Below the pieces are notes generated by a model. It did not search any database. It had not been told where the DNA came from and saw only the letters and a list, made by a program, of their open reading frames with translations. A stretch of DNA of 64,000 nucleotides, taken from positions 1-64,000 of the forward strand of contig NZ_JAGGLJ010000002.1 in the NCBI RefSeq assembly GCF_017874395.1, written 5' to 3'. The translations under genes were made by a program, and so were the position numbers. Source of the stretch: Peptoniphilus stercorisuis. Lineage in GTDB: Bacteria; Bacillota; Clostridia; Tissierellales; Peptoniphilaceae. Shown one piece after another: positions 1-8,719 of the stretch; positions within the stretch are counted from its first letter, which is position 1; each line of letters begins with the position of its first letter.

Positions 1-4
1 TATT

Positions 5-93
5 GGAGAGGTACCGAAGTGGTCATAACGGGGCGGTCTTGAAAACCGTTAGGGTGCAAGCCCACGTGGGTTCGAATCCCACCCTCTCCGCCA
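5..93 (+). tRNA. tRNA-Ser(TGA), copy 1
   Basis: This is an 89-nt class II tRNA. The acceptor strands at 5-11 and 83-89 pair, the anticodon TGA is at 40-42, there is a long variable arm, a GGTTCGAATCC T-arm, and an encoded CCA end. An identical second copy lies at 336-424. Confidence 0.97.
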
Positions 94-100
94 AAAATAA

Positions 101-140
101 ATAAACTACCTTAAAAAACCTTGTAGTTTATTTTTTATTG
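101..140 (+). terminator. Rho-independent terminator after first tRNA-Ser
   Basis: A 9-bp stem (ATAAACTAC 101-109 with GTAGTTTAT 123-131) with a 13-nt loop is followed by a T run. It sits between the first tRNA-Ser and tRNA-Gly. The space left before tRNA-Gly is too short for an obvious promoter, so it may be leaky or an attenuator. Confidence 0.65.
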
Positions 141-147
141 AAAATTT

Positions 148-221
148 GCGGGTGTAGCTCAGTGGTAGAGCCCCAGCCTTCCAAGCTGGTTGCGAGGGTC
201 CGATTCCCTTCACCCGCTCCA
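148..221 (+). tRNA. tRNA-Gly(TCC)
   Basis: This is a 74-nt tRNA with acceptor GCGGGTG pairing CACCCGC, anticodon TCC at 180-182, a T-arm and an encoded CCA end. Confidence 0.97.
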
Positions 222-233
222 TAAAAATCATAT

Positions 234-309
234 GACCCATTAGCTCAGCCGGTAGAGCACCTGACTTTTAATCAGGGTGTCGCGCGTTCGAATCGCGCAT
301 GGGTCACCA
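234..309 (+). tRNA. tRNA-Lys(TTT)
   Basis: This is a 76-nt tRNA with acceptor GACCCAT pairing ATGGGTC, anticodon TTT at 267-269, a GTTCGAATC T-loop and an encoded CCA end. It lies 12 nt after tRNA-Gly. Confidence 0.97.
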
Positions 310-335
310 TTTTAATTTATGTTTAATTGAATATT

Positions 336-424
336 GGAGAGGTACCGAAGTGGTCATAACGGGGCGGTCTTGAAAACCGTTAGGGTGCAAGCCCACGTGG
401 GTTCGAATCCCACCCTCTCCGCCA
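336..424 (+). tRNA. tRNA-Ser(TGA), copy 2
   Basis: All 89 nt are identical to the copy at 5-93. The TATT 5' flank and two A residues after CCA are also shared, and the sequences diverge after that. This indicates a recent duplication of the tRNA gene. Confidence 0.97.
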
Positions 425-430
425 AAGAAG

Positions 431-460
431 AAGATGAACAATTTGTTCATCTTTTTTATT
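431..460 (+). terminator. Rho-independent terminator of the tRNA cluster
   Basis: A perfect 10-bp stem (431-440 with 444-453) with a 3-nt loop is followed by a T run. Confidence 0.85.
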
Positions 461-1163
461 GTCTAAAAGTTAGTTAGTATAAGTTATTTTAAGATCTAAT
501 CTTTAGTTGTGATTGAATTTTAAGATGATTGTTATGAATAAAACTCTTAGAAGAGGCAGGGTATATGTTTAAAGTTTTTAATTTTAAGGTATAAATTTAT
601 GAGATTATTTAAGATATAGATTTTTATTTTAATTTGTATTATAAGTAATTTAAATCTCTTATATAATTTAATTTTAATAATAAGTTTTGTATAATTATTT
701 TTATTAGATTAAGAAGAGTTTTTATTATTAAAAGTTTAGACATATATTAATTAAATGTATAAAAAAATCATTTTAAATGTATGAATTTTGTGGAATTTAA
801 TTATAAGTGGGTATAAATTTATATGTAAGCAATTTAAATGTTATTAAATTTAATGATAATATCTGTAATCTGCTAGGTATTTGAAAGAAATTAGATTAAT
901 TATTTTAAAAAACTTGACACTTAAATAAAAATAGACTACTATAATGGTATAGTTTATATAAATAAAGAAATCCATTATAGGATATAGAAAGTATTTAATT
1001 TAAATAGAACAGTTTAATTTTAATAATGTAGAAATAAGAAATGTATAAAAACGTTTCCGTAAGATATAGGATAATTACTTAAATACATTATTTATAAACA
1101 TTATTATAATTTTAATATAGCTCTTAGGAGTTAATGTATTTATAAGTAAAAGGGGGCAATTGA
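461..1163 (+). other. 700-bp AT-rich non-coding region and long leader
   Basis: No open reading frame with a ribosome site was found on either strand. From 461 to about 910 there is only AT-rich sequence with no recognisable structure. From 914 it holds the promoter of the downstream gene and a leader of about 210 nt with two perfect inverted repeats: 939-947 with 972-980 (9 bp), and 1080-1090 with 1132-1142 (11 bp). The second ends just before the ribosome site AGGGGGC at 1150-1156. Confidence 0.6.
914..945 (+). promoter_or_regulatory. Promoter of the acyl-CoA dehydrogenase fusion operon
   Basis: The -35 is TTGACA (914-919). After a 17-nt spacer comes TACTAT (937-942), overlapping a perfect TATAAT at 940-945. 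An ACTATA/TATAGT inverted repeat (938-953) covers the -10 region and could be an operator. Confidence 0.6.
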
Positions 1164-3095
1164 ATGTTATTTAAAACAACAGAAAAGCATGAAGCACTTC
1201 GTAAAGATATTAGAAAATGGGCTGAGGATAATATTAAGCCTATAGCTTTTATGCTAGATCAAAACAATGAATTTCCAGCAGAACAAATCGAAGAGTTTGG
1301 AAAACTAGGATACATGGGTTTACCATTTCCAAAGGAATATGGTGGAGCAGGAGAAGATACTTTAAGTTATGCAATCGCTGTAGAAGAACTTTCTAGAGTA
1401 GATGGTGGTACTGGAGTTATATTATCTGCTCATGTGTCATTGGGAACATGGCCAATTTTTGCATTTGGTACAGAAGAACAAAAGAAAAAGTACTTAGTTC
1501 CTCTAGCAAAAGGTGAAAAAATCGGTGCATTTGGACTTACTGAAGAAAATGCAGGATCAGATGCAGGTGGAACAGAGACAAATGCTGTTTTACAAGGTGA
1601 CCATTATATTTTAAATGGTTCAAAAATATTTATTACAAATGCTGATAAGGCTGATACTTATGTAGTGTTTGCAGTTACAACTCCAGGTATTGGAACTCAT
1701 GGAATTTCAGCATTTATTGTTGAAAAGGGATGGGAAGGATTTACTTTTGGAGATCATTATGACAAATTAGGTATTCGTTCTTCATCTACTGCAGAGCTTA
1801 TATTTAATAATGTTAAGGTTCCAAAGGAAAACTTACTTGGTAAAGAAGGTCAAGGATTTACTATTGCAATGCAAACTCTTGATGGTGGACGTATTGGTAT
1901 TGCAGCTCAAGCTCTTGGTATTGCTCAAGGTGCTTATGAAGCAGCTGTTGAATATTCAAAGGAAAGAGTTCAATTTGGAAAACCAATAGGATTCCAACAA
2001 TCAATTTCATTTAAGATAGCAGATATGGCTACTAAGTTAAGAACTGCAAGATATTTAATTTATTCTGCAGCAGAACTTAAAGAACATCATGAACCATATG
2101 GTATGGAATCTGCAATGGCAAAACAATATGCTTCTGATATTGCTCTTGAAGTTGTAAATGATGCTCTTCAAATCCATGGTGGATCAGGATATCTAAAGGG
2201 AATGGATGTTGAAAGATTCTACAGAGATGCAAAGATCACAACTATTTATGAAGGTACTAATGAAATTCAAAGGGTAGTTATTGCTTCTCATATTTTAGGA
2301 AGACCACCTAAGAAAAAAGGTGCAAGAGCAGGTGTTGATGCTCAAAAGAACCAAATTACAGGTGTTCGTAAAAATGTAATTTTTAAAGATGGTTCTGCAC
2401 AAGAAAAGGTTGATGAACTTGTTGCTGCACTTAAGAAAGATGGATATGACTTTACTGTAGGAATTCCAATAGATACACCTATTGTTGAAGCTGAACGTGT
2501 AGTTAGTGCTGGTAAGGGTATTGGCGATAAGAAAAATATGAAACTTGTTGAAGATTTAGCTAAAAATGCTGGAGCTGCAATAGGATGTTCAAGACCAGTT
2601 GCTGAAACTCAAAAATACCTTCCTCTAGATCGTTATGTAGGTATGTCAGGACAAAAATTCGGCGGAAACTTATATATTGCATGTGGTATTTCTGGAGCTA
2701 TCCAACACTTAAAGGGAATTAAAGATGCAACTACTATTGTTGCTATTAATAAAAATGCTAATGCTAAAATATTTAAAAATGCTGATTATGGAATAGTTGG
2801 AGATGTATTAGAAATTCTTCCACTATTATCAAAGGCTTTAGAAAGTGGAGAGAAAAAACCAGCTCCACCTATGATAAAAATGAAAAGATCAAAACCAGCT
2901 AAATTAGCACCTACAAAAACTTTATATGTATGTAATGGATGTGGATATGAATATGATCCAGTTTATGGTGATGAAGATTCAGATATTTCACCAGGAACAG
3001 TATTTTCAAAACTTCCAGATGATTGGATGTGCCCAAGCTGTGGAGAAGAAAAAGACGGATTTACAGAAGTAACATTCCCAGAGTACAGACAATAA
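1164..3095 (+). CDS. Acyl-CoA dehydrogenase / EtfA C-terminal domain / rubredoxin fusion
   Basis: This 643-aa protein has three parts. Residues 1-380 are a full short-chain acyl-CoA dehydrogenase, with the catalytic Glu363 in the YEGTNEIQR motif. Residues about 390-570 match the C-terminal FAD-binding domain of electron transfer flavoprotein alpha (GCSRPVAE and [14 protein letters not shown] motifs). Residues about 585-643 are a rubredoxin with the iron ligands Cys590, Cys593, Cys623 and Cys626. The EtfA N-terminal domain is absent and there is no etfB nearby. The likely role is oxidation of an acyl-CoA such as butyryl-CoA, or the reverse reaction, with electrons passed internally through FAD to rubredoxin. 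The start is set by AGGGGGC at 1150-1156. The next gene, 20 nt downstream, encodes a flavodiiron protein, a usual rubredoxin partner. Domain assignment is secure; the electron path is inferred. Confidence 0.93.
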   Translation: MLFKTTEKHEALRKDIRKWAEDNIKPIAFMLDQNNEFPAEQIEEFGKLGYMGLPFPKEYGGAGEDTLSYAIAVEELSRVDGGTGVILSAHVSLGTWPIFAFGTEEQKKKYLVPLAKGEKIGAFGLTEENAGSDAGGTETNAVLQGDHYILNGSKIFITNADKADTYVVFAVTTPGIGTHGISAFIVEKGWEGFTFGDHYDKLGIRSSSTAELIFNNVKVPKENLLGKEGQGFTIAMQTLDGGRIGIAAQALGIAQGAYEAAVEYSKERVQFGKPIGFQQSISFKIADMATKLRTARYLIYSAAELKEHHEPYGMESAMAKQYASDIALEVVNDALQIHGGSGYLKGMDVERFYRDAKITTIYEGTNEIQRVVIASHILGRPPKKKGARAGVDAQKNQITGVRKNVIFKDGSAQEKVDELVAALKKDGYDFTVGIPIDTPIVEAERVVSAGKGIGDKKNMKLVEDLAKNAGAAIGCSRPVAETQKYLPLDRYVGMSGQKFGGNLYIACGISGAIQHLKGIKDATTIVAINKNANAKIFKNADYGIVGDVLEILPLLSKALESGEKKPAPPMIKMKRSKPAKLAPTKTLYVCNGCGYEYDPVYGDEDSDISPGTVFSKLPDDWMCPSCGEEKDGFTEVTFPEYRQ

Positions 3096-3115
3096 GGTTA
3101 AAGGAGGACTAATAT

Positions 3116-4351
3116 ATGTATAATGTAAGAAAAGTAACTGAAGACCTATATTGGGTTGGAGTTAATGATAAAAGAATAGATTTATTTGAAAATATATTTC
3201 CAATTCCTAGAGGAGTTTCTTATAACTCATATCTATTATTGGATGAAAAAACAGTTTTATTTGATACAGTTGACTGGGCATATGCTCGTGAATTAGTTAA
3301 AAATGTTGAAACTGTACTTGATGGAAGGGACCTTGATTATATTATTATAAATCATATGGAACCTGACCATGGTGCTTCACTAGAAGCTATGTTAGAGCTT
3401 TATCCAAAAGCAAAAATTGTTTCTACAGAAAAATCATTTATGATTATGAGACAATTTGGATTTGATATTGAAGGTCGTGAAATTGAAGTTAAAGAAGGAG
3501 ACTCAATGAACTTTGGTAAACATACTATTGCCTTTGTTGAAGCTCCAATGATTCATTGGCCTGAAGTTATGGTATCTTTTGATGTAACTAATGGAGTATT
3601 ATTTGCAGCAGATGCTTTTGGTACTTTCGGATCTCTTGATGGAAAACTTTTCAATGATGAAGTTAATTTTGATAGAGATTGGTTAGATGATGCTAGAAGA
3701 TATTATACTAATATTGTTGGTAAATATGGACCATTTGTTCAAGCTCTTCTTGCAAAAGCTGCAACTCTTGATATTAAAATGATAGCTCCTCTTCATGGAC
3801 CAGTTTGGAGAAGTGATCTTGGATATTTCATTGACAAATATGACAAATGGAGTAAATATGAACCTGAAGAAGAAGCTGTAATGATTATTTATGCTTCTAT
3901 GTATGGTCATACTGAAACAGCTGCTCAAGCTCTTGCAACTAAATTATGTGAAAGAGGAATGACTAATGTAGTTATGTATGATGTTTCAAGAACTGATACT
4001 TCATATTTAATTTCAGAAACATTTAGAGTTTCTCATATAGTACTTGCATCTGTAACTTATAATCTTGGAATTTATCCTAAGATGCATAATTATCTAATGG
4101 ATTTAAAGGCATTAGATATTAGAAATAGAACATTTGCACTTATGGAAAATGGTTCTTGGGCTCCACAAGCAGGAGACAAGATGGAAGAATTCTTAGATAC
4201 TGAAGTTAAATTAATGGATGTTCTAAATGAAAGACTTCTAGTAACATCAGCAATTAAAGATGTAAATGAGCATGAAATGGATTCAATGGCTGATAGTATT
4301 ATTGATTCAATGGAAAAAAGAAGAGAATCAATTGAAAAATTCGGTAAATAA
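3116..4351 (+). CDS. fprA: FprA-type flavodiiron protein (O2/NO reductase)
   Basis: This 411-aa A-type flavoprotein reduces O2 to water, or NO to N2O, in anaerobes. Residues 1-250 are a metallo-beta-lactamase-like di-iron domain with visible ligands H80-x-E82-x-D84-H85, H147, D166 and H227. Residues about 255-400 are a flavodoxin domain binding FMN (YASMYGHTETAAQ). It follows the rubredoxin-bearing fusion by 20 nt with its own AAGGAGG site, so the two are very probably one operon and the rubredoxin domain is the likely electron donor. The length is normal for the family. A terminator follows. Confidence 0.95.
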   Translation: MYNVRKVTEDLYWVGVNDKRIDLFENIFPIPRGVSYNSYLLLDEKTVLFDTVDWAYARELVKNVETVLDGRDLDYIIINHMEPDHGASLEAMLELYPKAKIVSTEKSFMIMRQFGFDIEGREIEVKEGDSMNFGKHTIAFVEAPMIHWPEVMVSFDVTNGVLFAADAFGTFGSLDGKLFNDEVNFDRDWLDDARRYYTNIVGKYGPFVQALLAKAATLDIKMIAPLHGPVWRSDLGYFIDKYDKWSKYEPEEEAVMIIYASMYGHTETAAQALATKLCERGMTNVVMYDVSRTDTSYLISETFRVSHIVLASVTYNLGIYPKMHNYLMDLKALDIRNRTFALMENGSWAPQAGDKMEEFLDTEVKLMDVLNERLLVTSAIKDVNEHEMDSMADSIIDSMEKRRESIEKFGK

Positions 4352-4376
4352 AATCTATAAATAATTAAAATATAAT

Positions 4377-4409
4377 TCACTCCTAGGGCGACTTGGGAGT
4401 GATTTTTTA
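4377..4409 (+). terminator. Terminator after fprA
   Basis: A TCACTCC/GGAGTGA stem (4377-4383 with 4396-4402) is followed by a T run. Confidence 0.8.
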
Positions 4410-4470
4410 TTGATAAAGAAAAATATATCATTTATACTATAGTTAATATAATAAAAGGAGGGATTGTATT

Positions 4471-5581
4471 ATGGAGCATAATATATACCTTGACAAGGAG
4501 CGTTTAAACGAAGCGAAATCCTTAGTTGAAAGTCTAGGTGAATCTCTTTGACTTACCTACACTAAGGGAAAAGGTCAAGGGATTAAATGAAAAACAAATG
4601 GAAGTTGGATTTTGGGATGATGCAGAAGCTGCACAAAAAGTAATTAGAGAACAAAACCACTACCAATCAAAAATTGAAAAATATGAAGAATTAATGAAAA
4701 AAATATCAGAAACTGAAGATTTAATTGAACTTATGGAACTTGAGGAAGATTTTACTTTTTATGATGAATTTAAAGAGTCAGTTGAAGATATAGTTAAGAA
4801 GGCATCTAATTTTAAATTAGAGACGCTTTTAAACGGAGAATACGACCAAAATGATGCGATAGTATCTATTCATGCTGGAGCAGGTGGAACTGAGGCTCAA
4901 GATTGGGCTAGTATGCTTTATAGAATGTACACTAGATATTGTGAGCAAAGAGGATTTAAAGTTGAGACATTAGATCTTTTAAAAGAAGATGAAGCGGGAA
5001 TAAAATCAGTAACTCTTCAAATTACAGGTGACAATGCCTATGGTTATTTAAAGGGTGAAAAGGGAGTTCATAGACTTGTAAGAATTTCTCCTTTTGATTC
5101 TAATAAAAGACGTCATACATCTTTTTCATCAGTAGATGTATATCCAAAACTTGATGATGACAATGAAGTTGAAATAAAAGATGAAGATTTAAAAGTTGAC
5201 ACATATCGTTCATCAGGAGCAGGTGGACAACATGTTAATACAACAGATTCAGCTGTAAGAATTACACATATTCCAACGGGAATAGTAGTTCAATGTCAAA
5301 ATGAAAGATCACAAATTCAAAATAGAGAACAAGCTATGAATATGTTAAAAGCAAAACTTATAGCACTTGCAGAAGAAGAGAAGAAAGAAAAAATTGAAGA
5401 CCTTCAAGGTAATTATTCTCAAATTGCTTGGGGTTCTCAAATTCGTTCATATGTATTTCAGCCATATACTATGGTAAAAGACCATAGGACAAATACTGAA
5501 ATGGGTGATGTAAATAGAGTTATGGACGGAGATTTAGATGATTTTATAAATGCTTATTTACAAATGAAAGCACAAAAATAA
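4471..5581 (+). CDS. prfB: Peptide chain release factor 2, programmed +1 frameshift
   Basis: RF2 ends translation at UGA and UAA. The gene starts at ATG 4471 (AAGGAGGG site at 4455-4462) and runs 26 codons to an in-frame TGA at 4549-4551. That is the classic CTT-TGA-C slip site, with an internal Shine-Dalgarno-like AGGTGA at 4536-4541. After a +1 shift translation goes on from GAC 4550 to the TAA at 5579-5581, giving 369 aa, normal for RF2. SPF at residues 206-208 reads the stop codon and GGQ at 251-253 is the catalytic loop. A start at GTG 4538 would give a truncated protein and is not the natural one. Low RF2 favours the shift, so the gene is self-regulated. Confidence 0.96.
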
Positions 5582-5604
5582 TGGGTTTTACCCATTATTT
5601 TTAT
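5577..5604 (+). terminator. Terminator of prfB
   Basis: A 10-bp stem (5577-5586 with 5590-5599) overlaps the prfB stop codon and is followed by T residues. Confidence 0.8.
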
Positions 5605-5649
5605 ATAAAAAATTATCTTAAAGTTTAAATTATATAATAAGGTGGTATT

Positions 5650-6501
5650 ATGAAAAGTTTTATAACATTAATGAGCGCACCATTTTCATTTACAATTTTT
5701 AGAATATTGTCTATAGTTTTTATTGGTGTTTGGACTTATAGAGATGCAAAGAATAAAAATAATAATGATTATATTATTTGGACATTAGTGTCTGTTGTAG
5801 TTCCTTATTATTTAGGAGTAATTTTATATATTTTAGTTGGACGAAAATCTAGCAAGGTAATTTGTGAAAATTGTCATAATTATACAGATTTAGATAAGCC
5901 CTATTGTTCTTACTGTGGAGAGAAAAGAGAAGTAGAAGAAGATCATAAGTTTTATAAAAAAAATAATATTTGGGCAATTTTAAGTGTTATTTCTCTAGGA
6001 CTTGCTTTTATTATTCCAATAATTTTCTTTGGAAGTAATTTTTTCTTTATGGGAAATCACAATATGATGATACCAAGAATGAATGGTATTGAAGATTATA
6101 GAGAATTTAGAAACTTTTATGAAGATGATAAAAGACAAAGTAATTATGAAAGTGGAGAAGTTGAGAAAACGAAAAATAAATTTAATTATAAATTTAGAAA
6201 ATCCAATGAAAAAATGGTCAATAATGTAGTTTATAATAAAAATGGCAGTGATGCTCAAAGTGTAAATTTAGATTATAAAATAAAAAATGGAAAAGTTATT
6301 GGCAAAATATTTATTAAGGGAAATGAAATTAAGGATTTTGAATTTAATGATAAGTCTGGAAATATAAAATTTAACTTAAATGAACTAGCTAAGATATCAG
6401 CTTTTGAGAATGAAGAAAATCTTGATATTTCTTTTATATTTTATCTAGAAAATGCAACTGGAGAAATAAATATGAACTCTATTGAGGCAAATATTTATTA
6501 A
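5650..6501 (+). CDS. Zinc-ribbon membrane protein of unknown function
   Basis: This is a 283-aa protein I cannot assign to a characterised family. The N-terminus (residues 1-63) holds two hydrophobic segments resembling the short PLDc_N-like membrane hairpin. A zinc ribbon with two CxxC pairs (CENC and CSYC) follows at about 75-96, then a third membrane segment at about 109-135. The C-terminal 150 residues are polar and rich in Asn, Lys and Glu, probably outside the membrane. It has its own ribosome site (AAGGTGG) and stands alone between prfB and pyrF. Confidence 0.7.
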   Translation: MKSFITLMSAPFSFTIFRILSIVFIGVWTYRDAKNKNNNDYIIWTLVSVVVPYYLGVILYILVGRKSSKVICENCHNYTDLDKPYCSYCGEKREVEEDHKFYKKNNIWAILSVISLGLAFIIPIIFFGSNFFFMGNHNMMIPRMNGIEDYREFRNFYEDDKRQSNYESGEVEKTKNKFNYKFRKSNEKMVNNVVYNKNGSDAQSVNLDYKIKNGKVIGKIFIKGNEIKDFEFNDKSGNIKFNLNELAKISAFENEENLDISFIFYLENATGEINMNSIEANIY

Positions 6502-6548
6502 TATTTGAAATTATTATAAAGAAATTGTAGATAAAAGTGTAATAATTG

Positions 6549-6577
6549 TTTACAGTTTCTTTTTTCTATGTTAGAAT
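6549..6577 (+). promoter_or_regulatory. Promoter of pyrFE
   Basis: TTTACA (6549-6554), a 17-nt spacer, then TAGAAT (6572-6577). No PyrR-type attenuator was seen in the short leader. Confidence 0.65.
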
Positions 6578-6610
6578 GTTGAAAGTTTAAGATAAATTAG
6601 GGAGGTACTT

Positions 6611-7312
6611 ATGGCAAAGGATGTAATAGTAGCATTAGATTTTGATTCTAAAGAAAAGACTATGGATTTTTTAGATAAATTCAATGAAGAAATATTTGTT
6701 AAAGTAGGAATGGAACTTTTTTATAAAGAAGGACCTGAAATCGTTCGAGAACTTAAAAAAAGAGGTCATAAAATTTTTTTAGATTTAAAACTTCACGACA
6801 TACCAAATACAGTAAAGAATGCAACAAAATCACTTATGAATCTTGAAACAGATATGATAAATTACCATATAGCAGGTGGGGAAGAAATGCTTAGTGAGTC
6901 TGTAATTGAAGCTAAGAAAATAAATGAAAACATTATTACTCTTGGAATAACTATGTTAACTTCAACATCAGATGAGATGATGCATGAAAGTATTTTAATT
7001 AAGGATGATTTATCTGTTGAAGATACAGTACTTAGTTATGCAAAAACTGGCAAAAAATCTGGACTTTCTGGTGTAGTTTGTTCCGCTCTTGAGGTGCCAG
7101 TTATAAAAAAAGAATTAGGAGAAGATTTTATTACAGTAACTCCAGGAATTAGACTTAAAGGATCAAATACAAATGATCAAAAAAGAGTTGTTACACCAAG
7201 TGATGCAAGAAGTCTTGGAAGTGACTATATTGTAGTAGGTCGTCCAATTACAAAATCTGATAATCCAGTAGAAAGCTATCATGAAATTAAGAAGATGTTT
7301 TTAGGACTATAG
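6611..7312 (+). CDS. pyrF: Orotidine 5'-phosphate decarboxylase
   Basis: This 233-aa TIM-barrel enzyme makes UMP from OMP, the last step of pyrimidine synthesis. The DLKLHD motif gives Asp58, Lys60 and Asp63, the catalytic triad. The C-terminal phosphate-binding loop (TPGIR and VVGRPIT) is present. GGGAGG precedes the ATG. It is followed 8 nt later by pyrE, the enzyme for the preceding step. The upstream pyrimidine genes are not in the window. Confidence 0.96.
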   Translation: MAKDVIVALDFDSKEKTMDFLDKFNEEIFVKVGMELFYKEGPEIVRELKKRGHKIFLDLKLHDIPNTVKNATKSLMNLETDMINYHIAGGEEMLSESVIEAKKINENIITLGITMLTSTSDEMMHESILIKDDLSVEDTVLSYAKTGKKSGLSGVVCSALEVPVIKKELGEDFITVTPGIRLKGSNTNDQKRVVTPSDARSLGSDYIVVGRPITKSDNPVESYHEIKKMFLGL

Positions 7313-7320
7313 GAGGAAAA

Positions 7321-7950
7321 ATGAAAAATATTTCAAAAATACTTTTAGATATTAAAGCTGTTGCACTATCACCAGATGAGCCATTTACTTGGGCTTCAGG
7401 AATAAAATCTCCAATATATTGTGATAATAGATTAATACTTTCTTATCCTGAAGAAAGAAAAATTGTAGAAGATTCCCTTACAAATCATATTAAAGAAGAA
7501 TATGAAGATGTAGAGTATATTATGGGAACAGCAACTGCAGGAATACCACATGCAGCATTAATTGCAGAAAGATTAAATCTTCCAATGGGATTTGTTAGAT
7601 CTTCAAAAAAAGATCATGGAAAGCAAAATAAAATTGAAGGTAAAATTGTAAAAGGTGCAAAAGTTGTAGTAATAGAAGATTTATTTTCAACAGGTGGATC
7701 TTCAATAGATGTTGCAATTGCCCTTGAAGAAGTTGGATTTGAAGTACTTGGAATAGTTTCTATTTTTACTTATAATCTTCCAGAGGCTCATGAAAATTTT
7801 AAAAAACATAATTTAAAATACAGCTCCCTTACAAATTATGAAGAACTTACTGAATATGCAAAAGAGATTAATTATATTGATGATAAACAATTAAATAAAT
7901 TATCTAAATGGAGAGTTAACCCTAATGATTCTTCTTGGATGAGCTTATAA
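7321..7950 (+). CDS. pyrE: Orotate phosphoribosyltransferase
   Basis: This 209-aa enzyme joins orotate to PRPP to give OMP. The PRPP-binding signature VVVIEDLFSTGGSS is near residues 118-131. The RKKDHG-like flexible loop appears as SSKKDHGKQNKIEG. It is the second gene of the pyrFE operon, with AGGAGG just before its ATG, and is followed by a terminator. Confidence 0.96.
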   Translation: MKNISKILLDIKAVALSPDEPFTWASGIKSPIYCDNRLILSYPEERKIVEDSLTNHIKEEYEDVEYIMGTATAGIPHAALIAERLNLPMGFVRSSKKDHGKQNKIEGKIVKGAKVVVIEDLFSTGGSSIDVAIALEEVGFEVLGIVSIFTYNLPEAHENFKKHNLKYSSLTNYEELTEYAKEINYIDDKQLNKLSKWRVNPNDSSWMSL

Positions 7951-7955
7951 ACAAT

Positions 7956-7982
7956 GGTCTAGTTAAACTAGACCTTTTTTTA
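7956..7982 (+). terminator. Terminator after pyrE
   Basis: A GGTCTAG/CTAGACC stem (7956-7962 with 7968-7974) is followed by seven T. Confidence 0.85.
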
Positions 7983-8008
7983 TTATGAAAAAAACTTATA
8001 AATAATAA

Positions 8009-8037
8009 TTGACTTTTACTTTGAAGAGTTTTACAAT
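8009..8037 (+). promoter_or_regulatory. Promoter of first accBC pair
   Basis: TTGACT (8009-8014), a 17-nt spacer, then TACAAT (8032-8037). A leader of about 100 nt follows. It contains TTAGTATAAATTAA near 8067-8080, an imperfect relative of FapR-type half sites. Confidence 0.6.
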
Positions 8038-8147
8038 TACATACAACATATAAAAATGCCTATAGTTAGTATAAATTAAAATCTATATAATACATATATT
8101 AAAATACTGATTAATATAGCAAATAAATAAATTAAGGGGTTTTGAAA

Positions 8148-8717
8148 ATGGATGAGAGAATAGAAGCACTAGAGCGAGCGTTTAAAAATTTAAAACTTAC
8201 AAAATTGAAATATAAAGATAATAACTTTGAAATTGAATTTGAAAAAGAAAATGACTTAAAAATAGATGATAAAAAAGGAATAAATCTTGAAGAGGAAATT
8301 TTAAAGCTAAATATAGAAGAAGAATTAAAAAAAGCTGGACTTAAAAGAGGACTTGAAAGTTTAGAAAGAGAAAAAGAACTAAAGAAAAATAAAATAGAGC
8401 ATAAAGATTTAGAAAAAAGTCCTGAAGTTCTTGAAAAAGTAGAAGAGGATATAAAAGAAAATAAATCTTTAAAGGGAAATCTAGTGGAAGTAAAATGCCC
8501 TGTAGTTGGAATTTTTTATTCTAAAGAATCTCCTGAAAAAGAGCCTTTTGTAAGTATTGGACAAAGTGTTAAAAAAGATGAAACTATATGCATTATTGAA
8601 GCTATGAAGATGTTTACGGAAATCAAATCTCCAGTAGATGGAGTTGTTAAAAGTATAAATTATAGTGATGAGGACTTAGTAGAAGCTGAAAAAGTAATAT
8701 TTGAAATAGAGGAATAA
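8148..8717 (+). CDS. accB: Biotin carboxyl carrier protein (first copy, long form)
   Basis: This 189-aa biotin carrier has a C-terminal biotinyl domain (about 115-189) with the EAMKM motif and biotin acceptor Lys154. It has a long Lys/Glu-rich linker, about 44 residues longer overall than the second copy at 12825. The start is ATG 8148 because AAGGGG lies 8 nt before it; a TTG two codons upstream is too close to that site. It is followed 2 nt later by its own biotin carboxylase. Since it is outside the main fatty acid operon, it may serve a different carboxyltransferase, such as the PycB-like protein at 37435. It could also be a spare acetyl-CoA carboxylase subunit. Confidence 0.88.
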   Translation: MDERIEALERAFKNLKLTKLKYKDNNFEIEFEKENDLKIDDKKGINLEEEILKLNIEEELKKAGLKRGLESLEREKELKKNKIEHKDLEKSPEVLEKVEEDIKENKSLKGNLVEVKCPVVGIFYSKESPEKEPFVSIGQSVKKDETICIIEAMKMFTEIKSPVDGVVKSINYSDEDLVEAEKVIFEIEE

Positions 8718-8719
8718 TT

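Noticed and set aside
3683-3928. Antisense ORFs inside strongly coding genes (this and about twenty others)
   Set aside because: They lack ribosome sites and family matches and arise from the AT-rich codon pattern of the gene on the other strand.
4538-5581. prfB starting at GTG 4538
   Set aside because: It would lose the N-terminal domain, and the upstream 26 codons with the CTT-TGA-C site are the known RF2 arrangement.
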